A DNA stretch of 64,000 bases, from contig CALTDI010000003.1 of assembly GCA_943842505.1 (NCBI GenBank), positions 30,001 to 94,000 of the forward strand, written 5' to 3'. The stretch comes from an uncultured Pseudomonadales bacterium (GTDB lineage Bacteria; Pseudomonadota; Gammaproteobacteria; Pseudomonadales; Pseudohongiellaceae). The notes beneath the pieces were generated by a model. That model ran no database searches. It worked only from the letters and a program-made list of their open reading frames with translations, and was not told the DNA's origin. This document shows, piece after piece, positions 1-9,686 of the stretch (position 1 is the stretch's first letter; each line of letters starts with the position of its first letter). The position numbers and the translations under genes are program-made.

Positions 1-1492
<1,492 letters not shown>

Positions 1493-1533
1493 TATAATCA
1501 TGCATTCTTAGAAACTTAAGATGATAGAAGAAC

Positions 1534-1559
1534 GGGGACAGATCTTTAGCTCTGTCCCC
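1534..1559. repeat. REP-type hairpin, GGGGACAGA family, in the rrn spacer
   Basis: A 9-bp arm GGGGACAGA (1534-1542) and its exact complement TCTGTCCCC (1551-1559) enclose an 8-nt loop. GGGGACA also appears at the RAYT element ends (7855) and, inverted, in the direct repeat at 16630. It lies about 40 nt past the 3' end of 23S, so it would be transcribed in the rRNA precursor. Confidence 0.75.
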
Positions 1560-1680
1560 CGACAACTAGAAAGAATGGTTATATAGAAAAGCAACTAATA
1601 GACTTCGAAGTACAGAGTGTTTGTATGACGGGTTTAGATACAGAGAAACTTCATTCACCGAATTGTTAAGACATTGCAGG

Positions 1681-1758
1681 ATTGGGGTCAGAGTAAAATA
1701 ACTCTGATTGCTAGATCAGGATCGATAGCCGTGATGGTTATTTTACTCTGACCCCAAT
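1681..1758. repeat. REP-type palindrome, GGGGTCAGAGT family, between 23S and 5S
   Basis: A 21-bp arm (1681-1701, containing GGGGTCAGAGTAAAATAA) is repeated as a perfect inverted copy at 1738-1758, with a 36-nt loop. A related, less perfect copy sits at 4420-4496. The element ends about 15 bp before the 5S gene, so the rrn operon carries a long hairpin in its internal spacer. Confidence 0.85.
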
Positions 1759-1772
1759 TCAGCAGCCAGAAT

Positions 1773-1891
1773 TGCCTGACGACATTAGCGAGCGTGAACC
1801 ACCTGATCCCATCTCGAACTCAGAAGTGAAACCGCTTAGCGCCGATGGTAGTGTGGGGTTTCCCCATGTGAGAGTAGGTCATTGTCAGGCA
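1773..1891 (+). rRNA. rrf: 5S ribosomal RNA
   Basis: A 119-nt sequence with the closing stem TGCCTGAC...GTCAGGCA at its two ends, the conserved ACCTGATCCCATCTCGAACTC segment, and the GAGAGTAGG box near the 3' end. It is complete and follows 23S on the same strand after a spacer of about 280 nt that holds two REP hairpins. Confidence 0.96.
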
Positions 1892-1903
1892 TTATATTAA
1901 GAG

Positions 1904-1940
1904 AATCCCCGTTACTGGTTTCAGTGCGGGGATTTTTTTT
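1904..1940 (+). terminator. Rho-independent terminator of the rrn operon
   Basis: The stem AATCCCCG/CGGGGATT (1904-1911 with 1926-1933) is followed by a run of eight T. It begins 12 nt after the 5S gene. A degraded copy of this downstream region appears near 10361. Confidence 0.85.
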
Positions 1941-2170
1941 GGGTCACTGGAAAGGCTGACAAGTGACCGAGGTCATAGTGATTCGTAATCTGGCTAACCT
2001 AATTGAACGGTAGTGGAATTTGGCACAGATACTACGAACGGGTATTGAATACCCTCTGGAGTATCGGAGCGTCTGTAGGCCATTGAGCCGGATACTCGTG
2101 TTGCGATGCGACCTTCATCCTCGGCTTTCTAAACCTCCATTGAATATCTTCACCTTCAAGCCCCTGGCTG

Positions 2171-2268
2171 GCGACAAAGAAGATTTTCTAGCTCGACTGG
2201 GGGACCTCCAGCGCCCGCTGCAGTGTTTTGTATTGAATCGCTGGGCATTCATTCGTAAGATGTATTGA
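2171..2268 (+). pseudogene. relic of a REP-associated transposase (RAYT)
   Basis: The open frame here contains GDKEDFLARLGDL followed by LQCFVLNRW. This matches residues 31-54 of the intact RAYT at 7924 (EDKEEFLARLGENL...) in both protein and DNA. No HUH motif or catalytic Tyr region follows, and the frame stops at 2266-2268. The rest of the 82-codon frame upstream has no recognisable similarity. I read this as a decayed fragment of a second RAYT copy next to the rrn terminator; the short match keeps confidence moderate. Confidence 0.5.
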
Positions 2269-2339
2269 GATCATTCATTGTAGTAGATTGCACGCAATCA
2301 GAATGCACCCATAGCGAACAACAAGTCGAGGTGTCAAAT

Positions 2340-4079
2340 ATGAGCAATCCCAACCGCAGTAGACGAAATTTCATGAGCTTGACCGGTGCTGGGCTCGGAG
2401 GCCTCCTAGTCGGGCCCATGGTCGCCTCCAGAGCGATTGCGCAGAACTCGCAGCAATTGGCATCGAATTCACAGGCGCCCGATCAGATTATCGTCAATGC
2501 GAATGTGTATACGGTCGATACAAACCTGCCTCGAGCCGAAGCCTTCGCTATTTCTGCAGACAAATTCAGCGCCGTTGGTAGCAACGCAGAGATACGCGCA
2601 CTGGCTGGCCCCACTACTGAAATTATAGATGCCGACGGTTCGACTGTTCTGCCAGGTTTCATTGATTGTCATGTGCATGCCCGGGGTGAAACTTTGCTCT
2701 ACGAGGTATTAGTTGGCAATCCATTCGAGGTAGAGTTTGTATCGATCGAAAGCATTATCGATAAATTGCGCGCGAAGGCACAGACACTGCCGCCGGGTAC
2801 TTGGGTTGAAGGTTATTTTTTCGATGATACGAAGCTGACCGATGGCCGTGAACTCACGCGGCGGGATCTGGACCAAGTCTCACTGGATCACCCAGTTCTG
2901 GTGCAGCACCGTGGTGGCCATACCTCTTACTACAACAGTAAAGCCTTTGAAATGGCTGGAGTAAACCGCGACACGCCAAACCCAATGGGAGGCACTTTTG
3001 ATAAAGATCGGGAGGGTCAGCTTAGTGGTCGAGTAACCGATAGGGCGCGATATCCCATTCGAAGTATTGGCTCGCGTGCATCGTTCAGTGAGCAGGAGCT
3101 GGGGATAAGATCTAGAGATGGTCTTGCGCACATATCGAAGCAGTTTGCTCGTTACGGCTTGACTAGCGTACATCACGAGGGTGGCGACTTAGCCGCACTG
3201 CAAGATGTAAGAGCTCGAGGCGATTTAATGCATCGAGTGAGCTATGAGGCAACCGGCACAGTGTTGGAAACGATGATCGAATCTGGCATTAAGACAGGGT
3301 TTGGCGATGAGTGGATTAAATTCGGCGCCACATCGGAACACACGGTAGATGGTTCATTCTCGGAAAGAACTATGGCAATGAGTGTCGACTATCCGAATGT
3401 CTCACCGCCATACAGAGGAAACGTCACCGAATCGCAGGAGGTATTGAATGCCTGGGTTGAGCGAGTGCATCGCGCAGGCATACAGGTCAATGTTCATGCG
3501 AACGGTGATGTTGCTATAGATAGTTTTCTAACGGCCGTAGAGCGTGCTCAGTCTTTATATCCCGTAGCTAACGCAAGGCCTAAGATAACTCACTGTACTC
3601 TGATCAATGATGACCTGGTTAGGCGTATGCAAGCCTTGGGCTGTGTCCCTGCAATGTTCACTACCTACGCTTACTACAACCCTGATAAATTCATCTACTA
3701 CGGCGAAGATCTGATGAAGCGTTCGATGGCATTTCGAACCATGCTGGATGCGGGAATTGTAGCTGCCTCTGGATCTGACTTTAGCCCGGGCCCGTTTGCG
3801 CCGTTAATGGGGATTCAAGGCATGGTCACTCGAAAGGGTTGGGATGGAAAGACTTGGGGTGCAAATCAGCGCATAAGCGTTGCTGAAGCAATCGCTGTTA
3901 GTACCTACAACGGTGCCTGGGCCTCAAAGGAGGAGCATATTAAGGGTTCTATTACGCGAGGCAAGTTGGCCGACTATGTCATGCTGGCGAAGGATCCTCA
4001 TACAGTGGATCCCGAGAGCATAAAAGACATTCAGATCGTAAGAACAGTGGTTGGTGCTACCACTTCCTACGAGGCATAG
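2340..4079 (+). CDS. exported amidohydrolase, YtcJ-like (amidohydrolase family 3)
   Basis: A 579-aa metal-dependent hydrolase. The N-terminus carries a twin-arginine signal (NRSRRNFMSLTGAGLGG then a small-residue region ending AIAQ), so export by Tat is expected. The body begins with the amidohydrolase strand segment (ADGSTVLPGFIDCHVHARG), whose HxH pair binds metal. Further ligand-type motifs are INVHANGD (appearing as VNVHANGD), ITHCTLIN and the late catalytic-type aspartate in ASGSDFSPGP. Family members hydrolyse N-acyl or amide bonds, but the substrate cannot be read here. An upstream in-frame start at 2265 exists; ATG 2340 is preferred because GAGGTG lies 7 nt before it and the Tat signal then sits at the N-terminus. 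The gene stands alone, between the RAYT relic and a REP palindrome. Confidence 0.85.
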   Translation: MSNPNRSRRNFMSLTGAGLGGLLVGPMVASRAIAQNSQQLASNSQAPDQIIVNANVYTVDTNLPRAEAFAISADKFSAVGSNAEIRALAGPTTEIIDADGSTVLPGFIDCHVHARGETLLYEVLVGNPFEVEFVSIESIIDKLRAKAQTLPPGTWVEGYFFDDTKLTDGRELTRRDLDQVSLDHPVLVQHRGGHTSYYNSKAFEMAGVNRDTPNPMGGTFDKDREGQLSGRVTDRARYPIRSIGSRASFSEQELGIRSRDGLAHISKQFARYGLTSVHHEGGDLAALQDVRARGDLMHRVSYEATGTVLETMIESGIKTGFGDEWIKFGATSEHTVDGSFSERTMAMSVDYPNVSPPYRGNVTESQEVLNAWVERVHRAGIQVNVHANGDVAIDSFLTAVERAQSLYPVANARPKITHCTLINDDLVRRMQALGCVPAMFTTYAYYNPDKFIYYGEDLMKRSMAFRTMLDAGIVAASGSDFSPGPFAPLMGIQGMVTRKGWDGKTWGANQRISVAEAIAVSTYNGAWASKEEHIKGSITRGKLADYVMLAKDPHTVDPESIKDIQIVRTVVGATTSYEA

Positions 4080-4516
4080 GGCAGTCGGGATAGGCTAGGG
4101 CTCTTCGAGAATCGACTTAATCGGCGATAGATACTTTAGACGGCGGCGATTGCCCTTTAGGAGCGGAAAGTGAATTTCTGATAAGTCAGGACTGGCCCTC
4201 GAAGGGCAATTACGGTGCCTGGGTTGGCATGCCACACTTGGCTTGAGTTGCCGGGGCGCAGATATCCCGATCAATGCAGCCAACTGGCAAGCAACGATTT
4301 CCAAAGTCGTGAAGGTGAAGAAGCCCAAAAAGCAAAAATATACTTAACAGAGAGTCATGTAACCGGGGTTACATATTGCCCGGTTGCATAGCAGTCCTGG
4401 AACCTGAATTCACAGGGGGATCAAAGGGGTCAGAGTAATTTGATCCGTAAACTACCACTCGAAATTCTGAAATCAAACTGCTCTGACCCCTTTGATTTAA
4501 TACGCGTTCAGTACGC
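4080..4516. other. gene-free stretch with a REP palindrome
   Basis: A 437-nt gap. The last 90 nt hold the REP palindrome at 4420-4496. Upstream, a plus-strand frame without a start codon (roughly 4175-4348) ends in a lysine-rich tail (VVKVKKPKKQKYT) and may be the end of a dead gene, but I recognise no family. The minus-strand ORF at 4095-4328 has no supporting features. Confidence 0.5.
4420..4496. repeat. REP-type palindrome, GGGGTCAGAG family
   Basis: The left arm ATCAAAGGGGTCAGAG (4420-4435) pairs exactly with CTCTGACCCCTTTGAT (4481-4496). An imperfect inner extension follows (TAATTTGAT against ATCAAACTG). The loop is about 27 nt. It shares GGGGTCAGAG with the rrn-spacer copy at 1681. It lies between convergent genes, 20 nt past the end of amiD. 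Confidence 0.85.
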
Positions 4517-5434
4517 TCATTGCTTAGCTATCAAGAGCGCTACCAGTTCCCGCGGCCGGTATTTCTCCAGTAGCGCCCAGATAATGGCGACAGATTCGGC
4601 ATCAATCTCACCGGCGTAGTTGTCGGGCCTGTAGTGCAACTGCATGGCGCGCATGACAGAGCGAGTCGCGTTATCAAGCTGGCCTGTGGCTTCGACGTAG
4701 TAGCCCAAACGATTGAGCGCGTCCTGGATCGTTGTGATATTCGGCAGGCGCTGCGCAAAGCGCTGCTCATAGTCTTCTTTAACGTCTTCCTCATACCAGG
4801 CGCCTATACCGGCTTCATACAGTCGTTTCCAGGGGAACTCCGGTCCAGGATCAGATTTCCTGAGAATGGCAATGTCGGAATGACCAACCACATCAATTGG
4901 ATTGATACTTGGGTAACGTGTCAGGATGTCTGAGGCGAGTTCGATGACCAACGTAATTTGTTCATCGTCGTAGGAGGGAAAGTCGCAGCTGATATCTTCA
5001 GGCGCAGACTCATTGTCGGTATAACTTGTGCTGCGACACTTGAACTCGTTCACGATCTCGATGCCGATAGAGCGGTCATTCAAGCTGGTTTCCTCTGCCC
5101 AATAGCTGACTCCCGCATGCCAGGCTCTTTCCAGTTCCGGCACCAGTCGATGCACACGCAGACTGCTGCGTGTATAGCTTGGATCGCCAGGATCAGGGAC
5201 GAGGTAATGTGAGCTGACCGGATTGGCGGTGGGTTGAGTCAGCAAGCGCAATGACTCCGCGAAATCCTCAGAGGTTGCATGCAGCACCAGATATTTGACG
5301 CGGCTGCCGTAATTGCTCGAGGGCACTTCGACAACGCTGCTGCATGCAGTTAGCCAAAGCGTTGCTAGCATGAGTATCGCCCTTGCAATGAGGTAACGGC
5401 GGTCAGTCGGTGAATTCAGCACTAGTAAAGCCAT
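4517..5434 (-). CDS. amiD: AmiD-type N-acetylmuramoyl-L-alanine amidase lipoprotein
   Basis: A 305-aa lipoprotein with lipobox LTAC around residue 31, so probably outer-membrane anchored and facing the periplasm. The Amidase_2 fold is recognisable: LVLHATSED gives the first zinc His, IGIEIVNE the catalytic Glu, and VGHSDIAILRKSDPG the second zinc His and the Asp ligand. A C-terminal peptidoglycan-binding domain follows (TIQDALNRLGYYVEATGQLD). Family members cut the bond between MurNAc (or anhydro-MurNAc) and L-alanine during murein recycling. The length fits E. coli AmiD (276 aa) with a slightly longer N-terminus. It is monocistronic. Confidence 0.88.
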   Translation of the reverse strand: MALLVLNSPTDRRYLIARAILMLATLWLTACSSVVEVPSSNYGSRVKYLVLHATSEDFAESLRLLTQPTANPVSSHYLVPDPGDPSYTRSSLRVHRLVPELERAWHAGVSYWAEETSLNDRSIGIEIVNEFKCRSTSYTDNESAPEDISCDFPSYDDEQITLVIELASDILTRYPSINPIDVVGHSDIAILRKSDPGPEFPWKRLYEAGIGAWYEEDVKEDYEQRFAQRLPNITTIQDALNRLGYYVEATGQLDNATRSVMRAMQLHYRPDNYAGEIDAESVAIIWALLEKYRPRELVALLIAKQ

Positions 5435-5573
5435 CTATGCCTCAGTAGCTACGTAGTTTTGTAGCCGCGGGTTAGCGGTAACTTCCGGGAATCAGTTTGC
5501 CGCACCTAATCCTCTGCTTCAAGGCTTCTGCCTGAAGTGATTTCAGTTGAACGACAATTTGTGAACTAACGAG

Positions 5574-5780
5574 TTAAGTGGTTCTGGCAGTCGCGTGTTG
5601 TCTGTAATAATCCTCTTTCTTGATTGGCCAGTGCAGAACGACAGCAGTCGCGACCAGCAAGATGACGGGATACTAGATGCTCTCGTGATTGCCGTATTAT
5701 TCATATACCCAGCGGCCTAACCAGACTCCCAAAAAGCTGCCAAAGCGCCACCATCCTCGGGCCTCAGTCATAGGCTCGAA
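5574..5780 (-). pseudogene. C-terminal relic of a multi-TM transporter
   Basis: The reverse strand reads as one frame with two internal stops: ...WWRFGSFLGVWLGRWVYE* YGNHESI* YPVILLVATAVVLHWP IKKEDYY..., ending at the TAA at 5574-5576. The pattern is two hydrophobic helices joined by a short loop and a charged cytoplasmic tail. This is typical of the last two helices of an MFS-type sugar or nucleoside transporter. There is no start codon, and the reading is cut at its 5' side where a REP arm begins. The family assignment is by general character only. Confidence 0.5.
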
Positions 5781-5782
5781 TA

Positions 5783-5813
5783 AAAGGGGTCGGAGGGGTT
5801 TATTTTTGATCAA
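5783..5813 (+). repeat. single REP arm, GGGGTCGGAGG family
   Basis: A 31-nt sequence (AAAGGGGTCGGAGG followed by TTTATTTTTGATCAA) that differs at one position from the copies at 12642, 15109 and 18330. No second arm is visible. It abuts the broken 5' end of the transporter relic. Confidence 0.8.
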
Positions 5814-6014
5814 GTTAAACTCCATTTGCTATTTGACGTAGTATGATGCCTCGAAAAAATTGTGCCGTCGACCTAAGGACGCCTAAGCTTAATGCATAAA
5901 ATTGTAGTGAAACCGTATTGATAGGATAGGACTCGGTCACGCGCGAGTAATTGGATGAAGCCGATAGGAGTCAGAGTTGGTTATTGCGCTAAAGTTTCCT
6001 GTATTTCATGAAAC

Positions 6015-7601
6015 TTATTGTTTGAAATAGAGCATTGGCAGGTTGCCGACTTCTTCAACTGACAGACTGTCCATAATTATTTGGTCAATTGGAAAATCTT
6101 TGTGATTAAAAATGAGAACTGCCTGAAAAAATTTCGTTTCGTATGAGGGTGCGGTAACTAATAGTAGTTCGTACTCGGTGTGAAATCTTTCGCTCACCAT
6201 TATGCGGCGCTCTACTTCGGCCATATTGAATTTGACGCTGTTGCCGTTATTCAGGATCTCGAACGCTCTAAGAAATACGATGTCAGGTTGACGTTTGAAC
6301 AGGTAATCCAAATCAAACTCCTTGCTGAGAAGAGATCCTGCGCTCCTCGCTATAACACTGTCAGTCAGGCCTGCAATATCAAAAATTTTAACGTCTGTCA
6401 GATAGCCCATCAGTCCTATATCCACTAGACCGACACTCTCGGCATCAATGCGCTTCACGAAATTAATACGATAAGCTTGCTCAAAGTTTGTTGTATAGAT
6501 TGAGTCGGAAGCAATTTTTCCAAGATAGATGTTCTCGAAATGAGAAATCACAGAAAACACCCCGATGCAGAAGATGACTACCGCTCCACTTTTTTTTACT
6601 GCAATTGCGCTTATCCCGGAAGATGCCAATAAAAAGAAAGTCATGCTGGGCATTAAGAATCTTAGCGATAACATCCAATCTCCTCCTTCAATAACAGGGG
6701 GAATCAACCACAGCAACCCTGAGATCAGCATCTGTCGGTGAAAGGCTGTTCCAAAGAAGGCGCCCAAAGATGCCAGAAACAGTAGCGCGGAGAAAAAATA
6801 CTGTTCAATCAGAGCATAATATATATAGCTAATCCCACTGCTGATGATTGGCTCTTTAGCATAGTAGGTGTTAGGTAAGACATCATTGAACAGCACCCAG
6901 CGAATTATCAGCAACGACAAGTATCCAAGTGTGAAGTAACAAGCCATGGGAGAGAAACGTTTGATAGCCAAAAGAATGTTCTTTTCGATCAGCCAGCATT
7001 GGATTGCACCTATGACCATGATGAATGGAGTTTCGGGTCGTAGCCAGGCCGCGGCAGAAAATAGTAGAGCCAAATAAAACTGTGGCCGAAGTTCGGTCTT
7101 GGTCGGCCGGTAAAAGGCTTCGGTGCAAAGTACTATCAAAAGAATGTAGAGCATTTGCTCCATGCCAGTTGAAGCGTAAAAAATATAGCTCGGCAAGAGG
7201 ACTGCCAGCACACCTGAACTCAGAGCCCAACGGTTATCATTATTGTTCAAGGCAAAAACTGCTATCCGCCATACAGTAAGGAAATATGCCGTTAATCCGG
7301 TAAGAACAGAAGTGACGAGGATATACTGAGAGCCAAATATTTTTCCAGAACCAGCTAAAAAAAGTAATCATAGGGGTGAGGAAAATCCTTCAACCACTTC
7401 ACCCTGAGGATTGAAAACAAAACCGAAACCCGCCACTAAATTTTGCGCGTAACGGTGGGTGATGTAAGCATCATCTAGGTGAAAAGGAAGGATGTTGAGA
7501 GTGTAGTAAATGGCAAAAAGCAGCGACAGCAGAAAAACATAAACAGGCAAGCGCTCTACAGTATTGGCTTCACTTTCAAGAATCTCTGATTGGGATTGCA
7601 A
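6015..7601 (-). pseudogene. GT-C-like membrane protein interrupted by one in-frame TGA
   Basis: The frame runs through 529 codons with one internal stop at codon 78 (7368-7370). The first part has a TM helix and DDAYITHRYAQNLVAGFGFV then GEVVEGFSSPL. After the TGA the frame continues at once (LLFLAGSGKIFGSQYILV) through many TM helices and a soluble C-terminal domain. The DDAYI...RYA, VFNP and (T/S)SPLW motifs are those of polyprenyl-phosphate-sugar-dependent (GT-C) glycosyltransferases of the AftB/mannosyltransferase type. In these the residue after SPL is Trp, so TGG to TGA is the simplest lesion. The remaining 450 codons are intact, so it is recent, or a sequencing error, or read through. 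A restart at the internal Met at 7250 would lose the catalytic Asp pair. The acceptor is unknown; the pilin at 9686 is one possibility. Confidence 0.8.
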
Positions 7602-7923
7602 TTTTGGGGCTCGCCTATTTTGCGACGGTTTGCTGACGTTGAGCTATTCCTGCCTATAGCTTGAGTATACCGCTGTAATACCCTATATGAAACTCAATCG
7701 AGTGAACAAGTAAAATGCTCAGCTTCTATCGGTGCTCAGTCTACCCTATTAACATCATCCGCTGATCGCGCCTGAATAGGCATTGCTTAAGACCTTTTAC
7801 AATTAATTTAGTCTTGACCTTATATAAGCGAGTAAAGAAGGAAAGAAGAAAGAAGGGGACACTCATAAAATAATAAATTTGTCTTAGTTTGGCGTTTTCT
7901 AGAGGTGGAACTATAGTGTAGTT
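7602..7923. other. AT-rich gap before the RAYT gene
   Basis: This stretch separates the divergent 7601 (minus) and 7924 (plus) genes and must contain the promoter of the former. The only structure I see is the left inverted repeat of the RAYT element (7855-7878). An AGAGGTGG sequence lies at 7901-7908, rather far from the RAYT ATG. Confidence 0.4.
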
Positions 7924-8978
7924 ATGCCAAGGAAAGGGCGTCTACACATACCGGGAGGGTGCTATCACGTTATTGGTCGCGGATTGGAGCGGCGGTATAT
8001 TTTTAAGCACGCTGAGGACAAGGAAGAATTTCTGGCTCGGCTGGGGGAGAATCTTTCTCGCTCTGGGGCGCAATGCCTTGCCTGGGCGATGATGTCCAAC
8101 CACTATCACCTGCTGATTAGAGTCGACACCAAACCACTTTCCAAGCTGATGGCTCCGGTATTGAGTGGTTACGCTGGTTACTTCAATAGAAGATATCGAC
8201 GGGCCGGGTACGTCTTTCAAAACCGGTTCCAATCAATATTATGCGAGATTGAATCTTACCTTCTGGCATTAATTCGTTATATCCATCTTAATCCGGTGAG
8301 AGCAGGAATGCTCGAAGACTTCGGTGCGCTTGATCGCTATCGTTGGACAGGCCATGCGGGAATTCTGGGCAGGCACAGTCGGCCTTGGCATGAAATTGAC
8401 GAAGTGCTAAGCCTATTTGGTGCCACTCGCCGAAAGGGCCGCATAGGCTATAGAGATTTTATTGGTAAAACAGATATAGGTGATACCACGAATAGCCTCT
8501 CTGGAGGCGGGCTGGTACGAAGCTACGGGGGATGGGAGGCGGTATCACGGCTCCGGAAAGAACATATTACGTGTATAGGCGATGAGCGAATACTAGGGGG
8601 ATCTGGGTTTATAGAAAATGCGCTGGCTCAGGATGAGTTGCAGCTTGACTATCGGGGTCGGCTAGAGCGAGCTGGCTGGGACATGAGTAAACTGATTAGT
8701 GAGGTTTGTACTCTATCGGCTATCGAGAAAGACGATCTAAAGAAAGAGGCTCGCAGCAATGCTCTTTCAAAGACAAAGACAAAGACAACGGCAAAGGCAC
8801 TAATATGTTACTGGGCGGTCGATAAGCTGGGATTCACCGCACGAGAAATAGCTAGCGAACTGAATATTACTCAACCTGCGGTTTCCTACTGGACAGTTAA
8901 GGGCAAACGATACTGTGACATTGAGCGTATCGAAATTGCACAGTTGGGCGCCTAATTTACTATATTATGGGTGTCTCC
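7855..8978 (+). mobile_element. RAYT unit bounded by 24-bp imperfect inverted repeats
   Basis: Left end GGGGACACTCATAAAATAAT (7855-7874, extended by AAAT) matches the complement of the right end 8955-8978 (GGAGACACCCATAATATAGT, extended by AAAT) at 20 of 24 positions. The two repeats enclose the transposase gene; the right one overlaps the last base of its stop codon. The GGGGAC start is shared with the REP hairpin at 1534. This is the arrangement expected of a RAYT with its cognate REP sequences, and the clearest sign of where the element ends. Confidence 0.7.
7924..8955 (+). CDS. REP-associated tyrosine transposase (RAYT, Y1/HUH) with C-terminal HTH
   Basis: A 343-aa protein of the IS200/IS605-like Y1 superfamily, RAYT branch. 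Visible motifs are the N-terminal PRKGRLHIPGGCYHVIGRG, the HUH metal motif H60-Y61-H62 (MMSNHYHLLI), and RYIHLNPVRAG with the likely catalytic Tyr119. It is longer than the minimal E. coli enzyme (about 165 aa). The extra C-terminus ends in a helix-turn-helix (TAREIASELNITQPAVSYW), which probably adds DNA recognition. Family members cut REP-type single-stranded hairpins and are thought to spread them. Several REP families with GGGG(T/A)C ends lie within 10 kb. The gene appears intact, with all motifs in place. The ATG at 7924 is the only start that retains the N-terminal motif. Confidence 0.9.
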   Translation: MPRKGRLHIPGGCYHVIGRGLERRYIFKHAEDKEEFLARLGENLSRSGAQCLAWAMMSNHYHLLIRVDTKPLSKLMAPVLSGYAGYFNRRYRRAGYVFQNRFQSILCEIESYLLALIRYIHLNPVRAGMLEDFGALDRYRWTGHAGILGRHSRPWHEIDEVLSLFGATRRKGRIGYRDFIGKTDIGDTTNSLSGGGLVRSYGGWEAVSRLRKEHITCIGDERILGGSGFIENALAQDELQLDYRGRLERAGWDMSKLISEVCTLSAIEKDDLKKEARSNALSKTKTKTTAKALICYWAVDKLGFTAREIASELNITQPAVSYWTVKGKRYCDIERIEIAQLGA

Positions 8979-9080
8979 GATTAATTTACCAATTAATTTA
9001 AAACCTTTACCCGAAAACCTTCATAACTTAGCTCTAAATTGCTAGTCGTCTACTAATTCTAAACCAAGCTAGGACAAATT

Positions 9081-9686
9081 TTGGGCTGTGTAAACCATCC
9101 TAATGCTCCCGTAGCGGCAACTTGCAAAAGCTGCAGGGCAAGCCTTTGTGGCATCTGCACCAAGTTCCTAGATTCGGGGGAGGACTGCGATATGTGCGCT
9201 CCGCTCGCTGAGGCTAATGCCTTGCGGAAATCGCGCATACGTAATGAGGAATCACGGACTGTGGAAATGGCACAGACCACCACGACCCGAATTACTGAAG
9301 AAGAAGACAGACAGAAGGCGAGAAATAAAGACGGTCTATATATCAAGGGCGGTGTAGGTCTAGCCTTGTTGATGCTTTTTGTATCCATTGGCCTGTATGC
9401 GTATCCAGATCTAAGAAAGTCAGATGTGCAACTTGCACAGGAGCAAGCCGTCATACAGCTAGAGGAATGTCGCCAGGTATTCCAGGCTATTGGCATTAGG
9501 TTATCGGAGGGAGAGATACCCGACAGCACAATGAGTTGCCCTGGCACAAATATTCCCAATATCATTTTACGCCAAGGGAGCAAGATTACTGTGTCGCACC
9601 CTAACCCTCGTCAGTTTGGGTTAGTTGAGCTGTATGTCACCAGTGATTCGCACCGAGTTGTGATGGAAGGTCAGGGTCAAGGATAA
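9081..9686 (+). CDS. membrane protein with N-terminal B-box-like zinc ribbon
   Basis: A 201-aa protein of unknown function. Residues 3-40 hold a Cys/His cluster (CVNHPNAPVAATCKSCRASL then CGICTKF and CDMCAP) like the B-box-type zinc ribbons found at the N-terminus of some bacterial membrane proteins. A charged linker follows, then one TM helix (GGVGLALLMLFVSIGLYAY, about residues 91-110), then a roughly 90-aa domain on the other side of the membrane with two Cys. The start is TTG, with AGGA 6 nt upstream; no ATG is available before the zinc ribbon. The stop overlaps the pilin start by one base (TAATG), so the two are co-translated, and a role in pilus or secretion assembly is a reasonable inference. 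Confidence 0.75.
   Translation: MGCVNHPNAPVAATCKSCRASLCGICTKFLDSGEDCDMCAPLAEANALRKSRIRNEESRTVEMAQTTTTRITEEEDRQKARNKDGLYIKGGVGLALLMLFVSIGLYAYPDLRKSDVQLAQEQAVIQLEECRQVFQAIGIRLSEGEIPDSTMSCPGTNIPNIILRQGSKITVSHPNPRQFGLVELYVTSDSHRVVMEGQGQG

Larger units (their letters stand above)
5435..6014. other. 580-nt gap with a transporter relic and a REP arm
   Basis: The gap holds a minus-strand transporter relic (5574-5780), a single REP arm (5783-5813), and about 200 nt before the next gene in which I see nothing. Confidence 0.5.

Noticed and set aside
4095..4328. Minus-strand 77-codon ORF
   Set aside because: No ribosome site or family; it overlaps a plausible decayed plus-strand frame.
7368..7370. In-frame TGA as a selenocysteine codon
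   Set aside because: The family has Trp here and no SECIS-like hairpin follows directly; a point mutation is simpler.
7801..9000. AATTAATTTA at 7801-7810 and 8991-9000 as target-site duplications of the RAYT element
   Set aside because: They lie at different distances (44 and 12 nt) from the inverted repeats, the region is AT-rich, and Y1 transposases do not normally make duplications.
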